Shown here: piece after piece, positions 36,773 to 45,509 of the stretch
How the letters are laid out: each line of letters begins with the position of its first letter
Numbering within the stretch: position 1 is the stretch's first letter
Assembly (NCBI RefSeq): GCF_029428875.1
Contig: NZ_JAJSOO010000001.1
Location: 5,394,001-5,458,000, forward strand
From: Streptomyces sp. JH34
GTDB taxonomy: Bacteria; Actinomycetota; Actinomycetes; Streptomycetales; Streptomycetaceae
Direction: 5' to 3'
DNA: 64,000 nucleotides
Made by a program: the position numbers and the translations under genes
Notes under the pieces: model-generated
Databases searched by the model: none
The model's input: the letters and a program-made list of their open reading frames with translations, nothing else
Told to the model about the DNA's origin: nothing

Positions 36773-36801
36773 GTGTTACCAGTGCATGACCGGTCGGTCA
36801 A
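36773..36801 (-). promoter_or_regulatory. Promoter and overlapping palindrome for the 66-residue gene
   Basis: Read on the minus strand, TTGACC (36796-36801) and TAACAC (36773-36778) are spaced by 17 bases. The -35 box is embedded in a perfect inverted repeat, TGACCG-GT-CGGTCA (36787-36800), which would suit a repressor such as a TetR-family protein. Confidence 0.6.
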
Positions 36802-36838
36802 ACACCAATGAAACTCTGATTTCGGCGCCGCGCACGTC

Positions 36839-36888
36839 GACGCGGTCCGTACGGGGCCCCTGCCTGCGGGGAACGTACGGACCGCGTC
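36839..36888 (-). terminator. lipA terminator
   Basis: A perfect 15-bp inverted repeat (36839-36853 with 36874-36888); inside the loop, CCCC and GGGG could extend the pairing. It lies just after the lipA stop. Confidence 0.85.
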
Positions 36889-36928
36889 GTCGCGGCTCCT
36901 GCTGTTCAGTGGTCCCTTGTGCGCCGAT

Positions 36929-37897
36929 TCACACGGCCTGCGGGGTCGCGGCGGTCGCGCCGCGCCGCTCCATCGCCTGCTGGAAGAGGCGCCCGGCGCG
37001 GTAGGAGGAGCGCACCAGCGGCCCCGACATGACGCCGGAGTAACCGATCGCGTCGGCCTCGTCCTTCAGCTCCACGAACTCGTGCGGCTTCACCCAGCGC
37101 TCGACCGGGTGGTGCCGGGGGGAGGGCCGGAGGTACTGCGTGATCGTGACGAGCTCACAACCCGCGTCGTACAGGTCCTGGAGCGCCTCGCTGACCTCCT
37201 CGCGGGTCTCGCCCATGCCGAGGATCAGGTTGGACTTCGTCACCAGACCGGCCTCACGGGCGCGGGTGATGACCTCCAGCGAGCGCTCGTAACGGAAGCC
37301 GGGCCGGATCCGCTTGAAGATCCGGGGGACCGTCTCGACGTTGTGCGCGAGCACCTGGGGGCGCGAGGAGAAGACCTCGGCGAGCTGCGCGGGCTCCGCG
37401 TTGAAGTCGGGGATGAGGAGCTCCACCTTCGTGGCGCCGGCCTCCCGCCCCGCGGTCTGGGCGTGGATCTGGCGCACGGTCTCCGCGTACAGCCACGCGC
37501 CGCCGTCGTCGAGGTCGTCGCGTGCGACGCCGGTGATCGTGGCGTAGTTCAGGTCCATCGTCACGACGGACTCGCCCACGCGGCGGGGCTCGTCACGGTC
37601 CAGCGCCTGCGGCTTCCCCGTGTCGATCTGGCAGAAGTCGCAGCGCCGGGTGCACTGGTCGCCGCCGATGAGGAACGTCGCCTCGCGGTCCTCCCAGCAT
37701 TCGTAGATGTTCGGGCAACCGGCCTCCTGGCACACGGTGTGCAGTCCCTCGCCCTTCACGAGCGCCTGCATCTTCGTGTACTCGGGGCCCATCTTCGCCC
37801 GGGTTTTGATCCACTCGGGCTTGCGCTCGATGGGGGTCTGGCTGTTTCGGACCTCCAGGCGCAGCATCTTGCGCCCGTCGGGTGCGACACCGGACAC
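36929..37897 (-). CDS. lipA: Lipoyl synthase
   Basis: A 322-residue radical-SAM enzyme that inserts two sulfurs into protein-bound octanoyl chains to make lipoate. Auxiliary cluster cysteines are in CQEAGCPNIYEC (Cys-x4-Cys-x5-Cys), and the SAM cluster is CTRRCDFC (Cys-x3-Cys-x2-Cys). The C-terminal RSSYRAG supplies the Ser ligand of the auxiliary cluster. The GTG at 37897 (VSGVAPDGRKMLRLEVRNSQ) is preferred: it matches known Streptomyces LipA starts and has AAAGGGG upstream. The in-frame ATG at 37924 would add nine residues. It follows lipB on the same strand and supplies lipoate for the E2 protein at 49219. Confidence 0.97.
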   Translation of the reverse strand: MSGVAPDGRKMLRLEVRNSQTPIERKPEWIKTRAKMGPEYTKMQALVKGEGLHTVCQEAGCPNIYECWEDREATFLIGGDQCTRRCDFCQIDTGKPQALDRDEPRRVGESVVTMDLNYATITGVARDDLDDGGAWLYAETVRQIHAQTAGREAGATKVELLIPDFNAEPAQLAEVFSSRPQVLAHNVETVPRIFKRIRPGFRYERSLEVITRAREAGLVTKSNLILGMGETREEVSEALQDLYDAGCELVTITQYLRPSPRHHPVERWVKPHEFVELKDEADAIGYSGVMSGPLVRSSYRAGRLFQQAMERRGATAATPQAV

Positions 37898-38028
37898 TCC
37901 GGCACCCCTTTGCTTTCGCTGCATTGGATTCTTCGGCGAACACCAGGGTACGCCCGTGGTTAGAACGGTCTTACGTATGGCCAACCTGTGGCCGATGGGC
38001 CCTATTCCGCGCGGGCCCTCAGGGCGCC

Positions 38029-38847
38029 TCAGGCGGGGGCCGCGGTCCTGGGCGGCTCCGCGGCCTCGATGACACGGGGGGCGAGCTCCGCGTTCTCCAG
38101 GACGGCCCGCAGGTGCTTCTCGGCGACCGGGAGGACGTCCGCGATCGTGATCTCGCGCCCCAGTTCGTTCGACAGCGAGGTCACCCCGGCGTCGCGGATG
38201 CCGCACGGCACGATCCGGTCGAACCAGGTGTTGTCCGGGTTCACGTTGAGGGCGAAGCCGTGCATGGTCACGCCCTTGGCGACCCGGATGCCGATCGCGG
38301 CCAGCTTGCGGTCCTCACGGCGCTGGCCGGCGTTGGACGGCGCGTACTCGGGGCCGTTCAGGCGGGGGTCGAACTCCTCGTCGTGCAGCCTCGGGTCGAA
38401 GTCCAGCGAGAGCCCCCCGGGCGTGAGGCGGTCCTCGACCGGGTCGCCGAGGACCCAGACGCCGCTGCGGCCCTCGACCCGGCTGGTCTCCACGCCGAAC
38501 TCGGCGGCCGTGAGGATCAGGGCGTCCTCGAGACGGCGGACATGGGCGACCACGTCGACCGGGCGGGGCAGCTTCATGATCGGGTAGCCGACCAGCTGTC
38601 CCGGGCCGTGCCAGGTGATCTTCCCGCCGCGGTCGACGTCGACGACGGGGGTGCCGTCCAGCGGCCGTTCGCTGTCCGTGGTGCGCCGCCCTGCCGTGTA
38701 GACGGGCGGGTGCTCGAGGAGCAGGCAGGTGTCGGGGACGGTGTCCTCGAACCGGGCGGCGTGCACCTCGCGCTGCTTCTGCCATGCCTCCTGGTAGTCG
38801 ACCGCTTCCTCGCCGAATCCCAGACGGACGAACCGCAGCTCACTCAC
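38029..38847 (-). CDS. lipB: Octanoyl-[ACP]:protein octanoyltransferase
   Basis: A 272-residue enzyme that moves octanoate from acyl carrier protein to the lipoyl domains of 2-oxoacid dehydrogenases and the glycine cleavage H protein. Signatures are HPPVYTAGRR, the substrate loop ITWHGPGQLVGYPI, the catalytic Lys in RVAKGVTMHGFALNV and the catalytic Cys in IVPCGIRDAGVTSL. A central insert (LHDEEFDPRLNGPEYAPSN) and the Ala-rich tail make it slightly longer than E. coli LipB. The GTG start at 38847 is accepted. It precedes lipA by 131 bases. Confidence 0.97.
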   Translation of the reverse strand: MSELRFVRLGFGEEAVDYQEAWQKQREVHAARFEDTVPDTCLLLEHPPVYTAGRRTTDSERPLDGTPVVDVDRGGKITWHGPGQLVGYPIMKLPRPVDVVAHVRRLEDALILTAAEFGVETSRVEGRSGVWVLGDPVEDRLTPGGLSLDFDPRLHDEEFDPRLNGPEYAPSNAGQRREDRKLAAIGIRVAKGVTMHGFALNVNPDNTWFDRIVPCGIRDAGVTSLSNELGREITIADVLPVAEKHLRAVLENAELAPRVIEAAEPPRTAAPA

Positions 38848-39161
38848 TCGGGTGCCTCCCTACTCGCGGTGCCGCAGGGCCGGGGGGTGTCCCCGGAGCC
38901 ACGTCACCATGCACTGATGTGCGCCCCCAGCCACTGTACGACCGGTCCGGAGGGTGAGGTCAGGCAGGTCGTGTGCGGGTGGATTCCGTCAGCGATCCGA
39001 CAATCCTCACACGATCGGATGAATGTGGAGCGAAGCCCGTCGGGCCCACCGCCGGGGCCGTTAAATTCGCGCCGTTCCATAACGGGCTCGCCCGCCACCA
39101 ATCGTGGGGGAGCCCGTGAGGGCTGCCCGCCCGGCACCGAAGGCAGGAGACCTTACAGCTG
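38848..39161. other. Divergent intergenic region, lipB / NsdA-like regulator
   Basis: 314 bases without a gene. A moderate stem-loop, GACGGGCTC-type (39082-39089 with 39110-39117, 8 bp), lies in the likely 5' leader of the regulator. I see no clear -35/-10 pair or riboswitch-like architecture. Confidence 0.5.
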
Positions 39162-40769
39162 ATGTCGGAACGACCTCCGCAGCGCACCCCGAACCGGCGG
39201 CTCGCCGCCCTCATCTCGGAGGCCGGGTTCTCCCACGCGGGCCTGGCCCGCCGCGTGGACCAGCTCGGCCTCGAACACGGGCTGGACCTGCGATACGACA
39301 AGACCTCGGTCACGCGCTGGCTGCGCGGCCAGCAGCCGCGGGGCACCACCCCCGCGCTGATCGCCGAGGTCTTCACGAGACGGCTCGGGCGCCGGCTCTC
39401 CGCCCAGGACCTGGGCCTGGACGCCTGCGCACCCGTCTACGCCGGCCTCGAGTTCGCGGCCACGCCCGGTGAGGCCGTCGACATCGTGAGCGGGCTGTGG
39501 CGCAAGGACTCGGGCAGCCACGCGGAGCTGCGCAAGATCGCGTTCACGCCCGCCGGGCTGGTCGTGCCCAGCCGGGACTGGCTGATCGGGCGGGCCGACG
39601 AATGGGCCGGCCACGGTGAGCAGCCGCACCGGGCGCACGGCACAGCGGGCCTGCCCGCCCCGCGTACGCCCGAAGGGGCCCACGGAGCCCGGCCCCCGCA
39701 CGGACTCCACCCGGCCAACGGGACCGGCACCCTCCAGGTGCCCGGAGCAGCCCCCCACGGGCTGCGGCCCGCGGGGACCCGTGGCCCCGGCTCCTCGCGT
39801 CCGCCCGCTCCCACGACGCCGCCCCTGGGCGTCCCGCGCCAGCGGCAGACCGAGCGCGGCACGGGCCAGCGGGTCGGCAGCGGCGACGTCGCCGCCCTGC
39901 GTTCGGTGGGTGAGCTGTTCCGGACGCTGGACAACGCCTACGGCGGCGGCCACGCCAGGCAGGCCCTCGTCCGCTACCTGGAACACGAGGCCGAACCCAT
40001 GCTCCGGGGGAGCTACGGCGAGGCGATCGGCCGCAGGCTGTTCTCCGCCGCCGCCGATCTGACCCGGCTGGCCGGCTGGACCTCGTACGACATCGCGGCG
40101 CACGGCCTCGCCCAGCGCTACTTCGTCCAGGCGCTGCGGCTGGCCCAGGCCGCGGGGGACCGGGCGTACGGGGCCTTCGTCCTGATCACGATGAGCCGGC
40201 AGGCGGTCTACCTCGGGCACGGCAGGGAAGCCGTCCAGCTCGCCCGAGTCGCCCAGCAGGGCATCGGTTCCTCCGCGCCGCCCGTCGTGCTGGCCCTGCT
40301 GCACGCGGTCGAGGCGCGCGGGCACGGCGTCCTCGGCGAGGCCAGGGCCTGCGTCGCCACGCTCGTACGCGCGGAGCGCGCCCTGGGGATCTCCCGGCCC
40401 GGGGACGACGTGCCGCACTGGGCCCGCTACTTCGACGAGGCCCAGCTGGCCGACGAGTTCGGCCACTGCCACCGCGACCTGCAGCAGTACCGCGTCGCCG
40501 CCCAGCACGCCGAGCGCTCGCTCCAGCTGCGCGCACCGGCCTACGCCCGGAGCAGGCTGTTCTGCCGGGTGGTGCTCGCGTCCGCGCGGCTCGGGCTCGG
40601 CGAGCTCGACCAGGCGTGCCTGCTGGGTGCCGAGGCGGCCCAGCAGGCGGCGGAGATGCGGTCGGTGCGCGCGACGGAGTACGTGCGGGACTTCGAGCGC
40701 CGCCTGGAGCCCCACCGTGAAGCCGCCGCCGTACGCGGATACCGGGAACGGGTCGCCGCACTGGGCTGA
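39162..40769 (+). CDS. NsdA-like regulatory protein with TPR-type C-terminus
   Basis: A 535-residue protein. The N-terminus (RRLAALISEAGFSHAGLARRVDQLG, then DKTSVTRWLRGQQPRGTTP) is a divergent helix-turn-helix. A long Pro/Gly/Arg-rich linker (about residues 150-245) is likely disordered. The C-terminal half (about 250-530) is all-helical with TPR-like repeats (RLAQAAGDRAYGAFVLITMS, AVEARGHGVLGEARACV). This layout resembles Streptomyces NsdA-type negative regulators of development and antibiotic production; the resemblance is from memory. The ATG at 39162 is plausible, though the AGGAGA site is 13 bases away. Confidence 0.75.
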   Translation: MSERPPQRTPNRRLAALISEAGFSHAGLARRVDQLGLEHGLDLRYDKTSVTRWLRGQQPRGTTPALIAEVFTRRLGRRLSAQDLGLDACAPVYAGLEFAATPGEAVDIVSGLWRKDSGSHAELRKIAFTPAGLVVPSRDWLIGRADEWAGHGEQPHRAHGTAGLPAPRTPEGAHGARPPHGLHPANGTGTLQVPGAAPHGLRPAGTRGPGSSRPPAPTTPPLGVPRQRQTERGTGQRVGSGDVAALRSVGELFRTLDNAYGGGHARQALVRYLEHEAEPMLRGSYGEAIGRRLFSAAADLTRLAGWTSYDIAAHGLAQRYFVQALRLAQAAGDRAYGAFVLITMSRQAVYLGHGREAVQLARVAQQGIGSSAPPVVLALLHAVEARGHGVLGEARACVATLVRAERALGISRPGDDVPHWARYFDEAQLADEFGHCHRDLQQYRVAAQHAERSLQLRAPAYARSRLFCRVVLASARLGLGELDQACLLGAEAAQQAAEMRSVRATEYVRDFERRLEPHREAAAVRGYRERVAALG

Positions 40770-40783
40770 CCCGTGGCCGGGTC

Positions 40784-40808
40784 CCGCCCGGAGCGGGGCT
40801 CCGGGCGG
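40784..40808. terminator. Bidirectional terminator
   Basis: A perfect 11-bp inverted repeat (40784-40794 with 40798-40808), 3-nt loop, between convergent genes. Confidence 0.75.
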
Positions 40809-40814
40809 CAGGCC

Positions 40815-42128
40815 CTACGCGGCCGCGGGCAGTCCCGTCCTTTCCTCCTGCGGCCGGCGCACCCCCAGGTCGGCCAGGATCGCCGAGGCGGCACGCCTCC
40901 CGGAGCGAAGGGCGCCCTGGACCGTGCTCGTGTCGCGGTGGTCGCCGCACACGTAGAGCCCGGCGAGCAGCCGGACCGGACGCCGCGGATCGTGCGGCGG
41001 CGGCATGGCGGGGACCGCCTCGGCGTCGTGGTGGGCGGCCAGCAGCTCCCAGTCGTCGGTGGGCGTGCCGTACAGCGTGGCGAGGTGCGTGCGGACCGCG
41101 CCGTCGAGGTCCGGCGGCGGCGGACCGAGCACCGTGGAGGTGATCAGCGCCCGGCCGTGCGGCGCCCGCGAGGGATCCACCTCGCTCATCACGGCCGTGT
41201 GGGCGACCGGACCCGAGCGGTCCGCGTCCAGCAGCAGGCGGGCCCCGGTCGGCGGCGGCTGCGAGGTGGTGTGGTGCAGCACGGTGACCTGATGGAAGGC
41301 GGGCGTCCGCAGCCCCGGCAGCAGTTCCGCCGCCGCTCCCGCCCCGGTGGCCAGCAGGAGCGACCGGCAGCCCAGCTCGCCGTGCTCCTTGGTGCGTACG
41401 GAGGTGATGTCGGCGGCCGTCACATGTACCCCGGTGCGTAGGGTCCCGGGCGGCAGGGCGGCTGCCAGCAGGTCCGGCAGTGTCGCGGAACCACCCGACG
41501 GCACGCAGAGCCGCCCGCGCGCGTAGTCCCGGAGGGTGAGGTCGGCCACGCGGCTCGACGTCATGAGTCCGGGGTCGCCGAGCAGTGCCGAGAGCAGAGG
41601 GCGCAGGAATCCGCCGACGAGCCGCGGTGGGAGTCCGCGTGCCGACAGGGCGTCGAGCGCGGCCTCGTCGGGCCGGGCCAGGATCCGGGGCTCCGGAGCC
41701 GCGGCCAGGCGGGCCAGCCAGGCCCCGAGCCTGGCCTGTTCGATCGCCCCGCCGAGGGGCGCGCGAGGGGCGCTCGGTCGGGAGCGCACCGCGCGAAGTG
41801 CGCCCCGGGCGCTCCGTACGTCCCCCGCACGGTACTGACGCCCCCCGCTGTGGACGAGCACCCCGGGGGCGAAGTCCCTGAGCACCAGCCCGTCGAGGCC
41901 CGGGGTGGTGCTCAGCTCCGCACAGGCGGAGCTGAGCAGTGGTCCCAGGCGGTCGAGCCGGAACCCGTCCATGTCGTCGGTCGCCATCCGGCCGCCCGCA
42001 TGCGCGGCTGCCTCCAGGACGCTGACGTCCACTCCTGCGCTGATCAGCTGGTGGGCCGCCGACAGGCCGGCGATCCCGGCCCCGATGATGACCACATCCG
42101 CGTGGTCCGAAGTGTGTGCCCTGAGCAC
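40815..42128 (-). CDS. FAD-dependent amine-oxidase/phytoene-desaturase-type protein
   Basis: A 437-residue flavoprotein. The N-terminal dinucleotide-binding motif is VVIIGAGIAGLSAAHQLISAG followed by VSVLEAAAHAGGRMAT, giving the GxGxxG...E...GGR signature. Near the C-terminus LLAGLYVCGDHRDTSTVQGALRSGRRAA is the FAD-closing GD motif. It resembles protoporphyrinogen oxidase and carotenoid-type desaturases, but no haem or carotenoid genes are adjacent. The GTG start at 42128 follows GGGGAGGGGC. The substrate is unknown. Confidence 0.88.
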   Translation of the reverse strand: MLRAHTSDHADVVIIGAGIAGLSAAHQLISAGVDVSVLEAAAHAGGRMATDDMDGFRLDRLGPLLSSACAELSTTPGLDGLVLRDFAPGVLVHSGGRQYRAGDVRSARGALRAVRSRPSAPRAPLGGAIEQARLGAWLARLAAAPEPRILARPDEAALDALSARGLPPRLVGGFLRPLLSALLGDPGLMTSSRVADLTLRDYARGRLCVPSGGSATLPDLLAAALPPGTLRTGVHVTAADITSVRTKEHGELGCRSLLLATGAGAAAELLPGLRTPAFHQVTVLHHTTSQPPPTGARLLLDADRSGPVAHTAVMSEVDPSRAPHGRALITSTVLGPPPPDLDGAVRTHLATLYGTPTDDWELLAAHHDAEAVPAMPPPHDPRRPVRLLAGLYVCGDHRDTSTVQGALRSGRRAASAILADLGVRRPQEERTGLPAAA

Positions 42129-42312
42129 GTGCCCCTCCCCGAGTCGGTGCGGCTGGTGGGGGGCTATTGCCCCCAACAGGCCCCCGGAATGCCCGAGTTC
42201 GGGTCGAGGCTAGAGGGATGGCCGAGAGCGGCGCAGTCGCGCGCACCCCGGGCACCGGTGCACGGGGTCGCACGGGCCGCCCGATCGGGGCCCGGAGCAG
42301 GCCAGGCCCTGA

Positions 42313-43212
42313 TCAGCGCAGCGCGGCGCGGATCGCGTCGTCGATGCCGGGAAAGGCGAACACGAAGCCCGAGTCGAGAAGTTGGCCGGGCAGCACCCGC
42401 TGGCTGGACAGCACGTCCCCGGCGAAGTCACCGAGCGCGAGCTTCAGCGCGGGCGCCGGAGCGGTGAACAGGGTCGGACGCCGCAGCACCCGTCCCATGG
42501 CGGCCGTCACCTCGGCGTTCGTGACGGGGGAGGGGCCCGTCAGATTCACCGGCCCGGACAGCGTCTCCGTGTCCAGGATGTGCCGCAGCGCCGCGATGTG
42601 GTCGTGCAGCGCGATGAAGCTCCAGTACTGCCGACCGTCGCCCATCCGCCCGCCGAGCCCCGCCTTGAACAGGGGGAACAGACGCCCCCAGGCCCCGCCC
42701 CGCCGGGACACGACCAGACCGGTCCGGGCGTGGGCGGTGCGTACGCCCGCCTCCTCCGCGGGAGCCGTGGCCTCCTCCCACTCCACGCAGACGGACGGCA
42801 GGAAACCCTCGCCGGGCGGCGCACCCTCGTCCACCGCGCGGTCGCCGGTGTCGCCGTAGAAGCCGATGGCGGACCCGGACAGCAGCACCTTCGGCGGTGT
42901 GTCGAGGGAGGCGACGGCCTCGGCCACGGCAGCCGTGCCCAGCACCCGGCTTTCGCGGATCTCCCGCTTGTAGGCCTCCGTCCAGCGGTGGTCCCCCACC
43001 CCCGCACCCGCCAGGTGGACGACCGCGTCGCAGCCGACCAGACCCGCCGCGTCGACGTACTGGCGCTTCGGGTCCCACTCCACCTCGTCCCCCGTCGCGG
43101 CGGGGCGGCGCACCAGACGCACCACCTCGTGCCCGTCGGAGCGCAGCGAGCGCACGAGCGCCGCTCCGATGAGGCCGGTCGATCCGGTGACGGCGATTCG
43201 GGAGCGCAGCAT
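42313..43212 (-). CDS. TIGR01777-family NAD-dependent epimerase (YfcH-like)
   Basis: A 299-residue extended short-chain dehydrogenase. The N-terminal Rossmann motif is IAVTGSTGLIGAALVRSLRSDG. The conserved VVHLAGAGVGDHRWTEAYK and LLSGSAIGFYGDTGDR are characteristic of the SulA/YfcH branch, followed by YWSFIALHDHIAAL and NLTGPSPVTNAE. The C-terminus has the DUF1731-like VLPGQLLDSGFVFAFP. The function is unknown; family members lack a clear sugar-nucleotide substrate. The start at 43212 has AGGA eight bases upstream; in-frame Met codons at 43221 and 43245 are alternatives. Confidence 0.92.
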   Translation of the reverse strand: MLRSRIAVTGSTGLIGAALVRSLRSDGHEVVRLVRRPAATGDEVEWDPKRQYVDAAGLVGCDAVVHLAGAGVGDHRWTEAYKREIRESRVLGTAAVAEAVASLDTPPKVLLSGSAIGFYGDTGDRAVDEGAPPGEGFLPSVCVEWEEATAPAEEAGVRTAHARTGLVVSRRGGAWGRLFPLFKAGLGGRMGDGRQYWSFIALHDHIAALRHILDTETLSGPVNLTGPSPVTNAEVTAAMGRVLRRPTLFTAPAPALKLALGDFAGDVLSSQRVLPGQLLDSGFVFAFPGIDDAIRAALR

Positions 43213-43299
43213 GCCGTCCATCCTGCCCCATGAGTGATCCGTCACGCGGAAAGGGAGCGCCGGAAACGGCCGGGAGCCTCACATGGCACAGTGGCGTGC

Positions 43300-43827
43300 G
43301 TGCCCGCGCCCGAGTTCCTCTCCCTGTGCCCCGTCCGTGCCGCCGTGCCCGGTGACGAGACCGCGCTCGGGGAGCTCGACCGGGCCACCTGGTCGACCCT
43401 CCACGCCGTGCAGCCGAGGCCGCAGCCGCCGTACGGGCCGTTCTTCGACGACCGGCACCCGCCCGCCGAGTTCCTGGTCGCCGACGCGGTCACCGGCACC
43501 GGCGAGGTGCGTCCGGCCGGCTACATCCGGCTCGCCCGCCCCACCCCGCTCGCCTGCAACGCCCACGTCCTGCAGATACAGGGCCTCGCCGTCGCCGACT
43601 GGGCCCGGCGCCAAGGGGTCGCGCGCACGCTGCTGCGCGCCTCCTTCGCCGAGGCCCGGCGCTTGGGCGCGGGACGGCTCACCCTGCGCGTACTCGGTCA
43701 CAACACCGCCGCGCGGGCGCTCTACACGGCGGAGGGCTTCGCCGTCGAGGGCGTACTGCCGGGGGAGTTCTTCCTGGGCGGACAGTACGTCGACGACGTC
43801 CTGATGGGCCGCTCGCTGACGGCATGA
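43300..43827 (+). CDS. GNAT acetyltransferase
   Basis: A 175-residue N-acetyltransferase. The acetyl-CoA site is LQIQGLAVADWARRQGVARTLLRA (Q/RxxGxG/A type), and LRVLGHNTAARALYTAEGFAVEG is the terminal motif. The N-terminal segment VPAPEFLSLCPVRAAVPGDE leads into the domain. The start is uncertain: GTG 43300 or GTG 43291, both without a strong ribosome site. The acceptor is unknown. Confidence 0.85.
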   Translation: MPAPEFLSLCPVRAAVPGDETALGELDRATWSTLHAVQPRPQPPYGPFFDDRHPPAEFLVADAVTGTGEVRPAGYIRLARPTPLACNAHVLQIQGLAVADWARRQGVARTLLRASFAEARRLGAGRLTLRVLGHNTAARALYTAEGFAVEGVLPGEFFLGGQYVDDVLMGRSLTA

Positions 43828-43857
43828 GCCCCGGCGGGACCGGAGACCGGGGAGGCG

Positions 43858-44379
43858 TCAGACCGCTCCGAAGCGTTCCCAGAGCGCGGGGAAACGCTCC
43901 GCCAGCGCCGTGTCGTCGTCGAAGCCGAAGGGCGTGCCCGCGGGCTCCGAGGCCTGCGGCGGCAGCCCCAGATCGGGTGCGACCACCCCGGTGAGCTGCT
44001 CGTAGGCCTCGTCGGCGGCGTAACCGAGGTCCTCGCCGTCCCCGTCGAGCTCCTCGTCGAAGTCGTCCAGCAGCTCGGCCAGGGCGTCCGGGTCGTGCAT
44101 GGCGCCCTCGAAGACCTCCCGGCCCTGTGCGATCAGCCAGCAGCGGAAGTAGTCGAACGCGTCGTCGCTCGCCCCGCCGAGCAGCACGGCCGCCGCACCC
44201 CACAGGTCCCAGCGGTAGGCGCGGTTGTAGCGGGCCTCGAAGTGCCGGGCGAAGTCCAGTACGGAGTCGGGATCGAGCCGCACCAGCCGTTCGACGAGCA
44301 GATCGGCGTGATCCTCGGGGTCGCCCTCGGCGGCCTCGCGGGTGCTGTCGACGATCTCCCAGAACTCCGTCTCGTCCAT
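43858..44379 (-). CDS. DUF4240 protein
   Basis: A 173-residue acidic protein. The DUF4240 signature is the N-terminal MDETEFWEIVDSTREAAEGD, then RHFEARYNRAYRWDLWGAAAVLLGGASDDAF and FDYFRCWLIAQGREVFEGAM. A Glu/Asp-rich C-terminal region follows. The family is widespread in Streptomyces; some members are linked to polymorphic-toxin immunity neighbourhoods, but no toxin gene is adjacent here. The ATG at 44379 is the only good start. Confidence 0.88.
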   Translation of the reverse strand: MDETEFWEIVDSTREAAEGDPEDHADLLVERLVRLDPDSVLDFARHFEARYNRAYRWDLWGAAAVLLGGASDDAFDYFRCWLIAQGREVFEGAMHDPDALAELLDDFDEELDGDGEDLGYAADEAYEQLTGVVAPDLGLPPQASEPAGTPFGFDDDTALAERFPALWERFGAV

Positions 44380-44462
44380 CACGGGTCCAGCATCTGCCCC
44401 GGTGACGGGCGACGCACGCCCAGACACCGAAATGAGGCCTTCGGCATCACGTACGGGCCGTT

Positions 44463-45431
44463 TCAGCGGTAGAGGTCGCGCAGTCGTTCGGCGGTATCGG
44501 CAAGACGTTCGCGCAGAGCGGTGGGTGCCAGGACCTCCACCTCGGGACCGAGGGGCAGCAGTTGGCTGTACGCCACCTCCTCGGACTCGACGGGCAGGAC
44601 CACCGTGCGCAGCCCGCCGGCGTCCGGTTCCGCGGCCCCGGACAACGCCTCTTCGGCGGCGGCCCGGTCCACGACGTGCGGCAGCCGCCGTACACCCGCC
44701 TCCGACAGCCGTACGGTCACCTCGGTGCGCAGGATCGACCGGGCGAACTGTGCGGCCCGCTCCTCCCAGAAGCGCGGCAGGTCGAATTCCTCGTCCCGCA
44801 CGAAGCGGTCCTCCGAGACGGAGACGGCGGTGAAGCGGTCGATCCGGTACACCCGGAAGTCCTCCCCGGCCCGCGCGCAGAGGTACCAGACCCCTGCCTT
44901 CAGGACGAGTCCGTACGGGGCGAGCTCCCGCTCCACCTCGCCCGAGGGCGTGCGGCGGTAGCGGGCCCGGACGAGCCGGTCGTCCCATACGGCCTCGGCG
45001 ACGGCGGGCAGCAGCTCGGGGGTGACCGGGTCCTGGTACCAGCCGGGCGCGTCCAGGTGGAAGCGCTGCGAGACGGTGTGCGAGGCGCCCCGGAGCGAGG
45101 GGAGCAGGGCGGCCGAGACCTTCAGCCGGGCGGCCGAGGCGGCGTCGTCGAGCCCCATCTCGCGCAGGGCGGAGGGCAGCCCGGACAGGAAGAGGGCCTC
45201 GGCCTCATGACGGGCCAGCCCGGTGAGCCGCGTGCGGTAGCCGCCGATGAGCCGGTAGCCGCCGGTCCGGCCGCGGTCGGCGTACACGGGCACACCCGCC
45301 TCGGAGAGCGCCTGGGCGTCCCGGGTCACGGTGCGCGCCGACACCTCCAGCTCCCGCGCCAGTTCGGCGGCGGTCATGGAGGGCCGGGACTGCAGGAGCA
45401 GCACCATCTTGATCAGCCGGGCAGCACGCAT
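44463..45431 (-). CDS. WYL-domain transcriptional regulator
   Basis: A 322-residue regulator. The N-terminal HTH_11 helix-turn-helix is RAARLIKMVLLLQSRPSMTAAELARELEVSARTVTRDAQAL, with the DeoR-like RGRTGGYRLIGGYR wing. The WYL domain (about residues 140-210) contains YGLVLKAGVWYLCARAGEDFRVYRIDRF (V-W-Y-L core), and the C-terminal WCX extension runs to residue 322. These proteins sense nucleic acids or small ligands. ATG 45431 is preferred over 45440. Its targets are unknown. Confidence 0.9.
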   Translation of the reverse strand: MRAARLIKMVLLLQSRPSMTAAELARELEVSARTVTRDAQALSEAGVPVYADRGRTGGYRLIGGYRTRLTGLARHEAEALFLSGLPSALREMGLDDAASAARLKVSAALLPSLRGASHTVSQRFHLDAPGWYQDPVTPELLPAVAEAVWDDRLVRARYRRTPSGEVERELAPYGLVLKAGVWYLCARAGEDFRVYRIDRFTAVSVSEDRFVRDEEFDLPRFWEERAAQFARSILRTEVTVRLSEAGVRRLPHVVDRAAAEEALSGAAEPDAGGLRTVVLPVESEEVAYSQLLPLGPEVEVLAPTALRERLADTAERLRDLYR

Positions 45432-45464
45432 GGCCCCCATTGTGGGGCGGCCCGGCGAGCACGG

Positions 45465-45502
45465 CGGGGGCGGGTACCGGGGCGACCCGGTACCCGCCCC
45501 CG
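45465..45502 (-). terminator. aceE terminator
   Basis: A perfect 17-bp inverted repeat (45465-45481 with 45486-45502), 4-nt loop, 8 bases downstream of the aceE stop. Confidence 0.9.
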
Positions 45503-45509
45503 CGCGGAC

